Source of the DNA: Actinomycetota bacterium
Lineage (GTDB): Bacteria; Actinomycetota; Acidimicrobiia; Acidimicrobiales; UBA8592
Assembly: GCA_002712415.1 (NCBI GenBank)
Contig: PATO01000034.1
Coordinates: forward strand, 16,576 to 22,424
Direction of reading: 5' to 3'
DNA: 5,849 bases
In this document: in pieces, positions 1 through 5,735 of the stretch
How positions within the stretch are numbered: the first letter of the stretch is position 1
Layout of the letters: each line of letters begins with the position of its first letter
Notes under the pieces: model-generated
What the model saw: only the letters and a program-made list of their open reading frames with translations
Told to the model about the DNA's origin: nothing
Databases searched by the model: none
Program-made: the position numbers and the translations under genes

Positions 1-841
1 CGACGGATTTACTTTCAATTATCTCTGCTGGCTTTTCACTGAAGAGTCTGGCAGCTTTCACAGTAGATATCTTTTGGGTATCAATAAATTCAATCGTTTT
101 CCTTAGGAGATTATCTATTGCTGCCCAGCTTTGCGCTGTTATCCCTACCCTTTTTCCCTCTGATAAAAGGAAGGCTATTAAACGTGATCCAGTCCAAGTT
201 TTTCCAGTTCCTGGAGGGCCTTGAATCGCTAAATATGAGTTATCAAGTTCTAAGACGGCTTTCTTAACTTCCTCAAGTTTGCTTCCTATAGATTCATTTG
301 CTTCAACCGATAAATATCTTGGTTTGTCTGCTGCGAGAATAGATTGAGCCACATTATTGGTGCTGACATCTGCAGCAATATTCTCGATTAGTTCAAATAG
401 GCGTTGCTCCTTGGCACCTGGACCAATGTACTTTCCGGAGGTAACAGCATTTGGGTTGGAGTTGAGCAGTGCATCGTTCTCAATGAAAGAGATTGAGGAT
501 TCTGCATAGTCAAGATCTGCGACACCTATTGGTTTGATTTCATTGTCGAGCGTAACAAAGTGAACAGAGTCACCTTTATTCCAGCCATCGCTTGTATCAA
601 GATTCTGGTTTGGAAACTTGTATACGATTGCGTCTTTTTTTAATTTTTGTCCCTTCTTGCCAAATCGCTCTCTTCGTTCGTGATAAGTAAGTCCAGTAAT
701 TACAGCGGGGTTTTCGAGTGCGTCCGCAAATGGGAGTTCTAAACGTTGTCTCAAATCCACTCGGAATCTTTTATATTCGTTTCCCCAGTATTCAAGAAGG
801 AAGTACATTTGCAATAATTGTTGTGTCTCATCGTAGAGCAT
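1..841 (-). CDS. UPF1/DNA2-like superfamily 1 helicase, partner of the TM0106-family nuclease; C-terminal part lies beyond the left edge
   Basis: The first 280 codons, read by hand translation, are open from the ATG at 841 to the window edge. The Walker A motif GPPGTGKT is at residues 208-215 (bases 197-220), preceded by LDNSYLAIQ and followed by a motif Ia-like GITAQSWAAIDNLL (about 233-246). This matches the helicase half of TM0106-type nuclease-helicase proteins, where SYLxxQGPPGTGKT is typical. Residues 1-50 (LLEYW, later FADALENPAVITGL) resemble the linker that precedes the helicase in the fused proteins, so no obvious part is missing. Walker B and motifs III-VI must lie outside the window. 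The start is supported by AAAGGAG 7 bases upstream and by an in-frame TAA at 854-856. The gene overlaps the nuclease stop by 14 bases, implying translational coupling. Expected role: ATP-driven unwinding or translocation that feeds the neighbouring nuclease. The repair, RNA or defence substrate cannot be told from sequence. Motif Ia has SWAAI where I recall SHKAI in relatives. Confidence 0.88.
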   Translation of the reverse strand, partial: MLYDETQQLLQMYFLLEYWGNEYKRFRVDLRQRLELPFADALENPAVITGLTYHERRERFGKKGQKLKKDAIVYKFPNQNLDTSDGWNKGDSVHFVTLDNEIKPIGVADLDYAESSISFIENDALLNSNPNAVTSGKYIGPGAKEQRLFELIENIAADVSTNNVAQSILAADKPRYLSVEANESIGSKLEEVKKAVLELDNSYLAIQGPPGTGKTWTGSRLIAFLLSEGKRVGITAQSWAAIDNLLRKTIEFIDTQKISTVKAARLFSEKPAEIIESKSV

Positions 842-2822
842 TCCGATGCTCCTTTATTCTCTGAACAATGATCTCTTGCAAACGTTCTCTTTCTATTTGT
901 GTCTCGCTGGGCTCATATGTCTCTTCATAACCGTCAGGGGTTAATGTTTCATCGGGAAGTTTACTTTCGTTCTTTCGTTCCTGAAGTAACCATTCATGTA
1001 AATCCCTTGTGGCGACCACATCGTCTCTGTTGTAGCGGGCAATCCGAGATAACCGAGTTTCATCTTTAGCAATACCATAAAGGTCAGCGTTAGCATAAAG
1101 TTCATATTCGAAAACGGCTCCCGCACCTTTATCTATCGAATCTAATTTTTCGCCCCCTTTCTCATCTGGGCCTACTGGAGGAATATTCGCTTCTTGTCCA
1201 CGACGGAAGCCTGCAAGCTTTTCCATTTCTTTGAGGCTGAAAGAACGAAAACCTGTTTGCATACTATTCCTTGCTACTGCCAAAAGGTCTACGAATACCC
1301 CTTTTTCCTCCAAGGCTTCAAGACGCTCTTTCTCTGGTGGACTATTTTGAAATGCAGACTCGAGCACCGACAAAATACTCGACATTGAGTCCGTCTCTTC
1401 TGTGATATCGGAGAGTAATGCTCTTTCAGTATGGTTGTAATGATAGATACGCGTTTCCGGATGCTCTTGGAATTTTTTATAGAAGTAATCAATCAGCGCA
1501 GTGGCTTGTCTTTTCTCCTCGGCTTTATCATGAGCCCAGTGCGCAACATACTTCCATTCATTTTTCTCTTTCTCAATAAAGCCAAATAAGAAGATAAGAC
1601 CTTCCTCTATTTCCCAGAACGGGTGTCCTTCAAAATCTAGATAGATGTCATGGTCAGTTGTTTCAGGGAGATACAAAATACATTGATCCCGTTTCCAACC
1701 TTCTCGAGATAAAGCCTTTTCCTCCATTTCTATTCTGTCATAGAAATATGTATGCACCTCTTTTGTGTGCTCTGCGATCGTTTGAAGCCTTGCTTGTCGC
1801 CAAAGTTTGAACAACTGGTCTTTATCTACCTCAGGCATGACCATTCCCCGTGTGCGCCAATCCGCCAACAACGAGCTAAATTCCTTACCTGTTTTCGCTG
1901 CCCAAATTGCCTTTGTTTTCAAAAAGTCCGACTCGATTTCATCTGAAAATGCAATGTCCGATACCTCTAGATCACTGGCATTCAGTGAAGCTAATGTCGT
2001 TAACGTCTCAATACCAACTTCATGTAGGGCTTCTTGATGTGATTTCCTGATTCCAGAAAGAAAAGTGAGTGAATCTTCCCTTTCCCATTGTGGTCGGCAA
2101 TGCGTATAGTGATATTCACAGAATCCGCAATACGAACACTTTTCTGGAGCGGTATACCTAGAGATCGTCGGATCCATAGTTTTCTTTATCTGTCTCTGCA
2201 GTCGTTTCCAGTACCACCAATAATCTCGTACATTGAACGATTCCACTTCACCTGAACCAAGAAGTACATGGACTTGCCGCGGTCGTACCCCAGTTTTGGC
2301 TTCTACTGCTTCTGCGTAAAAAAGTAATTGGAGTAGATGCCCCTGTTTTGCGCCTGTTCGACTTAGCTTGGAATCCACGGGCTCGTATGCAACTTTTCCG
2401 TTTGCATATTCTACACGAAGGAGAAAGTCAGCAACTCCTCTAATTCCCTCGTGAATAAACGGCATTTGAAAGATTACTGAATGGTTTCCCTCCGTTGGGT
2501 TTCCGATGCGTTGAACCCACTCAGCAAAGTTTTCGTATCCTGCTTCATTACGTTCAGGAACTTCATAAACTGAATCTGGAAAATTTTCTTTATAGCGTCT
2601 TAGGCATCGCTGCTCGTGAAGGTCACCTTTTTTTCTTAACATGTCGGCAAAATCTTCTGGAGGTGCCATCAATCCTGAGTTAGGTTTTTGCTTTCCCGCT
2701 ACTTCTTTTATCCATTCTTTCTTGGGTCGAAGTTCGTCATTTATTTTGAGCGTTAGATAATGCTCACATTCAAGCCATGCCGTTATTTTTGAAGGTGTGA
2801 GCACTACTTGTTTTTCAACCAT
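828..2822 (-). CDS. TM0106-family RecB-like nuclease with Fe-S cysteines and RNase H/DEDD-type exonuclease domain
   Basis: 664 residues, complete, TGA stop. Residues about 8-245 form a RecB-like (PD-(D/E)XK) nuclease: C19 in WLECEHYL, GDLHE (H69), GVADFL (D132), the core D150-x-K152, and QLLFYA (Q165, Y169). Cysteines C229, C232, C235 and C242 with C19 fit the Fe-S cluster common in this family; four would suffice, so one is extra. Residues about 250-315 resemble the helical region that follows in relatives. Residues about 390-615 form an RNase H-like exonuclease (YprB/RNase_H_2 type): LDFEG (D396, E398), HYNHTE (461-466), VDLL (D512), SFSLKEMEKL (527-536), and YNRDDV (D601). A charged tail (about 615-664) ends where fused relatives continue into the helicase. 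All key residues look intact. Predicted role: metal-dependent cleavage of nucleic acid with the downstream helicase; the biological substrate is unknown. No Shine-Dalgarno site precedes the ATG, but the family-like LTPSKITAWLEC begins at residue 8, so the start is about right. Confidence 0.9.
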   Translation of the reverse strand: MVEKQVVLTPSKITAWLECEHYLTLKINDELRPKKEWIKEVAGKQKPNSGLMAPPEDFADMLRKKGDLHEQRCLRRYKENFPDSVYEVPERNEAGYENFAEWVQRIGNPTEGNHSVIFQMPFIHEGIRGVADFLLRVEYANGKVAYEPVDSKLSRTGAKQGHLLQLLFYAEAVEAKTGVRPRQVHVLLGSGEVESFNVRDYWWYWKRLQRQIKKTMDPTISRYTAPEKCSYCGFCEYHYTHCRPQWEREDSLTFLSGIRKSHQEALHEVGIETLTTLASLNASDLEVSDIAFSDEIESDFLKTKAIWAAKTGKEFSSLLADWRTRGMVMPEVDKDQLFKLWRQARLQTIAEHTKEVHTYFYDRIEMEEKALSREGWKRDQCILYLPETTDHDIYLDFEGHPFWEIEEGLIFLFGFIEKEKNEWKYVAHWAHDKAEEKRQATALIDYFYKKFQEHPETRIYHYNHTERALLSDITEETDSMSSILSVLESAFQNSPPEKERLEALEEKGVFVDLLAVARNSMQTGFRSFSLKEMEKLAGFRRGQEANIPPVGPDEKGGEKLDSIDKGAGAVFEYELYANADLYGIAKDETRLSRIARYNRDDVVATRDLHEWLLQERKNESKLPDETLTPDGYEETYEPSETQIERERLQEIIVQRIKEHRNALR
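849..855 (-). promoter_or_regulatory. Ribosome binding site of the helicase gene
   Basis: The minus strand reads AAAGGAG here, 7 bases before the ATG at 841, close to a consensus Shine-Dalgarno site at ideal distance. It lies inside the last codons of the upstream nuclease gene. The helicase frame has a TAA stop at 854-856 that overlaps it. Together these argue that the helicase is a separately initiated protein rather than the result of a chance frameshift in a fused gene. Confidence 0.8.
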
Positions 2823-2828
2823 TAGGCA

Positions 2829-2855
2829 ATACTACTAGCTTCCTGTGACAGTAAA
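2829..2855 (-). promoter_or_regulatory. Candidate promoter of the nuclease-helicase pair, possibly giving a leaderless mRNA
   Basis: On the minus strand TAGTAT (2834-2829) fits the TAnnnT pattern of a -10 box. TTTACT (2855-2850) is a weak -35 box with a short 15-base spacer. The -10 box ends 6 bases before the ATG at 2822, so transcription would start at or very near the start codon. This fits the absence of a Shine-Dalgarno site and the frequent use of leaderless mRNAs in Actinobacteria. The alternative is read-through from the tRNA gene 45 bases upstream. Judged by eye only. Confidence 0.35.
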
Positions 2856-2867
2856 CTTGACCTTTTG

Positions 2868-2942
2868 TCGGGCTGAGAGGATTTGAACCTCCGACCTTCG
2901 GTCCCCCAGACCGACGCGCTAACCAAGCTGCGCCACAGCCCG
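2868..2942 (-). tRNA. tRNA-Pro, anticodon GGG
   Basis: This 75-base gene folds as a complete cloverleaf. The acceptor arm CGGGCTG/CAGCCCG has 7 perfect pairs. The D stem is GCGC/GCGC with GG in the loop. The anticodon stem TCGGT/ACCGA encloses the loop CTGGGGG, placing anticodon GGG at 2905-2907 (G34 can read CCC and CCU). The T arm GGAGG/CCTCT includes one G-U pair, with loop TTCAAAT. The discriminator base is A at 2868. The next bases on the transcript are CAA, so the CCA tail is not encoded and must be added enzymatically. The gene lies between the zinc-ribbon gene and the nuclease gene, on the same strand as both. Confidence 0.97.
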
Positions 2943-2958
2943 TTTGGTTAAGTCATTT

Positions 2959-2964
2959 ATCGTA
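2959..2964 (-). promoter_or_regulatory. Possible -10 box of tRNA-Pro, inside a small palindrome
   Basis: The minus strand reads TACGAT, a TAnnnT-type -10 box, 16 bases before the mature tRNA 5' end. That would leave a short leader for RNase P to remove. No convincing -35 box is seen at the normal spacing. The hexamer overlaps a perfect 5-base inverted repeat, TATCG-TAG-CGATA, at 2958-2970. Weak evidence; the tRNA could instead be transcribed from upstream. Confidence 0.25.
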
Positions 2965-2991
2965 GCGATATTCTCGTTTGCCACCTACTCT

Positions 2992-3213
2992 TCACCAGAA
3001 AAGTAAACCAACACCTTGAATAAGTCGCCATCCCAAGTATCCGATCACTGCTGCTACTCCTACCCAGAAGTGCCAAGGCACTTTGACAGTTTCACCTTCT
3101 GCATTGTGTGCCATTTCTCCAGTAGTTACCCGTTGGCCACATTCCGGACATAACCCGTCCTCATTTAGAGTCGCTGGATTGAAGAATTTATCACAGGCAT
3201 TACATGATGGCAT
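2992..3213 (-). CDS. Small zinc-ribbon protein with one C-terminal membrane helix
   Basis: 73 residues. The N-terminal part has two cysteine pairs, CNAC (C4, C7) and CPEC (C22, C25, followed by G), the signature of a zinc ribbon. Residues about 47-71 form one hydrophobic, tryptophan-rich segment (W47, W50, W62, W73), probably a membrane helix that tethers the ribbon, presumably on the cytoplasmic side. I do not recognise a named family. The ATG lies 5 bases after the phosphatase stop with no Shine-Dalgarno site, which points to coupled translation in a two-gene unit. A role as partner or regulator of the membrane phosphatase is inference from position alone. The cysteine pattern and tight spacing make it very likely a real gene despite its size. 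Confidence 0.8.
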   Translation of the reverse strand: MPSCNACDKFFNPATLNEDGLCPECGQRVTTGEMAHNAEGETVKVPWHFWVGVAAVIGYLGWRLIQGVGLLFW

Positions 3214-3218
3214 AAGAT

Positions 3219-4328
3219 TTATTCGCGTCTAATTGCGAGGATGGCGACGTCGTCTTCAATTGCCTCTCTTGAGAAGTCCCTTGCTGATTCCAAAAGTGTT
3301 TTCGCTAATACATCTGGTGCCATACCGGGATCTCGAGTGATGTGTTGAGCGATTCTGTCTTCTCCGAAGAGGTCTTCACCGTTTCTTACTTCTGCAAGAC
3401 CATCAGTGTACATGAGTATCATGTCGCCGGTTTCTAATGGTATTTCTCTACTGAGATAGGTTGCGGTGGGGTTTAACATTAAGAGCGGGCCTGTGGCTTT
3501 GAGGGGGCGTACTTCACGTTCATGCCAGAGGAATGCTGCTGGGTGACCTGCTGACGCGAAACGCAAGGTTCCTGCTTCAGTGTCAAAGACAACTACTACG
3601 AGGGAGATAAATTCTTCTATTCTGTCTCCTCCTGCCATTTGCGCATTGAGTTCCTCTAACGCTTGAGCTGGGTCTCGAAATTGTGCAAGGAATACTCGTA
3701 ATAGGTATTTGGCTTGAAATGCGGTGATGCTTGATTCGATACCATGCCCTGCCACGTCTCCTACGACGGCGACGAGTCTTGACTCTGAGACTTTGAAGAG
3801 GTCAAAGAAGTCTCCTGCCATTAATCCGGTTCCTGCTTGGTAGATTCTTCCAACTTCAAATCCTGAGAAATTTGGGAGTTCGTCTGGGGCGAGGCGCCCA
3901 GCCCAGGCTCGCGGTGCTAGTGTCTCTTGGTTTAATGCTTCTTCGGCTCGCTTTTCCATTTCGAAGCGTTCTTCGCTGAGTCTAGCTTCGCGCACTGCGT
4001 TGCGGTTGTAGATCAGGGTGAATAGTGCAGGGATAGCCAATAGAGCGTATACAGCTACGATTGATAGCGAGTCGGTGAGCCCTACGATGAGTGATGCTGT
4101 GGCTAATAGTAGGTAAATCATGACGGCGTGGAGGTCACGTCGGTAATCTCCGCGTGTGAGCGCTATTGCTTTTCGCTGCGCTACAGAGTCAAGTTCTTTC
4201 ACATCATGCAGATCAGTTTCTAAGCGGTCGAGAAGGCGCAAGCGCAGTCGCGCTGACCGACTCCAGGCATAGGCAGCGCATACGCTCAGGACTGCAAGAC
4301 CGATAAGGAAAACTGCTTTCATACCCAT
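3219..4328 (-). CDS. Membrane-anchored SpoIIE/RsbU-type PP2C serine phosphatase
   Basis: 369 residues. Three hydrophobic segments (about 4-22, 66-84, 86-107) anchor it in the membrane, followed by a charged, probably coiled stretch (about 110-135). Residues about 155-369 form the SpoIIE-type PP2C domain: AGDFFD (D173, D176), GDVAGHG (D191, H195), SAGHP (259-263), YTDGLAE (D309) and EDDVAIL (D359, D360). The metal-binding aspartates are all present, so it should be active. The usual GGD before the first aspartate is AGD here. Family members dephosphorylate phosphoserine on proteins such as anti-sigma factor antagonists. No PAS, GAF, HAMP or response-regulator domain is seen, so any signal probably enters through the membrane part or a partner. 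No sigma factor or anti-sigma gene is visible. The ATG at 4328 has a weak AGG 6 bases upstream; M3 (4322) is an alternative start. It follows der after 90 bases and is 5 bases ahead of the zinc-ribbon gene. Confidence 0.92.
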   Translation of the reverse strand: MGMKAVFLIGLAVLSVCAAYAWSRSARLRLRLLDRLETDLHDVKELDSVAQRKAIALTRGDYRRDLHAVMIYLLLATASLIVGLTDSLSIVAVYALLAIPALFTLIYNRNAVREARLSEERFEMEKRAEEALNQETLAPRAWAGRLAPDELPNFSGFEVGRIYQAGTGLMAGDFFDLFKVSESRLVAVVGDVAGHGIESSITAFQAKYLLRVFLAQFRDPAQALEELNAQMAGGDRIEEFISLVVVVFDTEAGTLRFASAGHPAAFLWHEREVRPLKATGPLLMLNPTATYLSREIPLETGDMILMYTDGLAEVRNGEDLFGEDRIAQHITRDPGMAPDVLAKTLLESARDFSREAIEDDVAILAIRRE

Positions 4329-4382
4329 AGGCTACCTGTGTTCTGCGCTCTAAGCCGTTTCTATGGACTTTGAACCACCTTT

Positions 4383-4417
4383 TCTCTACCTCTTTTAGTG
4401 TTAACGCAGGTCAGAGA
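4383..4417 (-). other. Imperfect hairpin in the der-phosphatase gap
   Basis: On the minus strand TCTCT-G-ACCT (4417-4408) pairs with AGGTAGAGA (4391-4383), giving nine pairs with one bulged G around a 16-base loop. It starts right after the der stop. The bases that follow are A and G rich with no T run, so it is not a standard intrinsic terminator. It could be an mRNA boundary or processing structure, or chance. The rest of the 90-base gap shows no convincing promoter. Confidence 0.3.
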
Positions 4418-4418
4418 G

Positions 4419-5735
4419 TTATTCGTTTCGGTTTCGTATACGAATTTTTATTGGTGTTGCCCCTAATCCGAGGTGTTCACGTAGCTGGTTTTCTAGATAC
4501 CGTATGTATGTGCGAGGGAGTTTCTTGTTTACGAAGAGCGTGAATGTGGGAGGTTCTGTAGCTCCTTGAGTGGCGTAGAGGACTCTGGCTCCGCCGGGTG
4601 CTGGGTGAGCTGATTGTGCTTTACGGATGATGATATTTACTTTTCGAGTAGGTACACGATGACTGTAGTTACTGATGGTCCCCGTCAATATCGGATACAA
4701 GCGATGGACTCCTTTACCTGATATAGCGGTTGTTTTCATGATGGGAGGATCTCCGAGGAAACTTAATTTTCGTTCAATTTGGAGTGTTAGCATTTCTCTT
4801 TCATCTGTGTCGACAAGTTCCCATTTGTTGAAGACGATAACGATTGGGCAACCCGCTGCATCTATTCGTTCAGCTAAACGTTGGTCTTGATGAGTGACAC
4901 CGATAGTTGAATCAATAACAAGGAGAGCTATGTCAGCTTTATCGATAGCATTGAGTGCTCGAACAAGTGAATAGTATTCCGTATCCTCTGATATGCGCGC
5001 CTTTCGTCGCATACCAGCAGTATCAACAAACTTTATTGTTCCTATTTGTGTTTCCACGATCGTGTCAATAGCGTCTCGTGTTGTTCCGGCTTTGTCGTGG
5101 ACGACAGCTCGTTCTTCACCTATGAGTTTGTTAAATAACGTTGATTTACCGACATTGGGTCGACCGACGATAGCGACCGCAACCACGTCCTCATTTTCAA
5201 CCTCATCCTCAACTACTGACTTATTCTCTAATTCTGGGATCGTGGCTATGATTAAGTCAAGAAGGTCAGCTGTTCCGCGCCCATGGAGTGCTGAGACTGG
5301 ATTGGGTTCACCTAAACCCATAGAAAGATACTCCCACATTCCAACTTCATGATTTTGGTCATCCACTTTATTTGCTGCGAGAAATGTGGGCTTTTCTCTA
5401 CCACGAAGCATGTCTGCGATTAATGCATCTTCTACTGTTGGACTAACCCGAGCATCAACCACCAGTATTGTCACATCAGCTTGGTTGATTGCAAGCTCTG
5501 ACTGTTTGCTGACTTTATCATCTATCCCTTTTTCACTTTTTGATTTGGGTAACCATCCGCCCGTATCAATCAGTGTGAATTCGCATCCAGCCCATGTAAC
5601 GTCGAATTCGTTTCGGTCTCTAGTGACACCTGGACGCTCTTCCACGATGGCTTCTCTCTTCCCGATGATACGGTTCACGAGCGTTGATTTTCCTACATTT
5701 GGCCTGCCGACAACGGCAAATGTTGGTTTATTCAT
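4419..5735 (-). CDS. der: Ribosome biogenesis GTPase Der (EngA)
   Basis: A double GTPase for 50S ribosomal subunit assembly in the cytoplasm. Residue numbers count from the TTG at 5741; subtract 2 for the chosen start. GTPase domain 1 has GRPNVGKST (12-20), GVTRDR with T40, DTGG (59-62), NKVD (124-127) and SALHGRG (150-156). An acidic linker (about 170-187) leads to domain 2 with GRPNVGKST (193-201), GTTRDA, DTAGMRRK (240-247) and NKWE (305-308). The KH-like RNA-binding domain is about 357-440. Length is normal and all G motifs are intact. The ATG at 5735, giving 438 residues, is chosen because GGAG lies 6 bases before it; the TTG at 5741 directly abuts that GGAG and would leave no spacer. 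The start overlaps the upstream gene's stop by 8 bases, so translation is probably coupled. The GGW after DT and the following region resemble actinobacterial Der proteins. Confidence 0.97.
   Translation of the reverse strand: MNKPTFAVVGRPNVGKSTLVNRIIGKREAIVEERPGVTRDRNEFDVTWAGCEFTLIDTGGWLPKSKSEKGIDDKVSKQSELAINQADVTILVVDARVSPTVEDALIADMLRGREKPTFLAANKVDDQNHEVGMWEYLSMGLGEPNPVSALHGRGTADLLDLIIATIPELENKSVVEDEVENEDVVAVAIVGRPNVGKSTLFNKLIGEERAVVHDKAGTTRDAIDTIVETQIGTIKFVDTAGMRRKARISEDTEYYSLVRALNAIDKADIALLVIDSTIGVTHQDQRLAERIDAAGCPIVIVFNKWELVDTDEREMLTLQIERKLSFLGDPPIMKTTAISGKGVHRLYPILTGTISNYSHRVPTRKVNIIIRKAQSAHPAPGGARVLYATQGATEPPTFTLFVNKKLPRTYIRYLENQLREHLGLGATPIKIRIRNRNE

Noticed and set aside
828..841. 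Sequencing error or pseudogene explanation for the nuclease/helicase frame change
   Set aside because: The helicase frame has its own ATG and an ideally spaced AAAGGAG, and both proteins keep their motifs up to the junction. An indel cannot be fully excluded without reads.
1194..2683. Short plus-strand frames and one minus-strand frame within the nuclease gene (61-76 codons)
   Set aside because: They lie fully inside a gene with clear domain motifs and show no family resemblance.
4329..4382. A promoter for the phosphatase (TTCAAA with TAGAGC 16 bases on)
   Set aside because: Both boxes match consensus poorly; read-through from der is as likely.
5133..5710. Repeated GRPNVGKST coding segments as a DNA repeat
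   Set aside because: This is the known internal duplication of the two Der GTPase domains, not a mobile or recent repeat.
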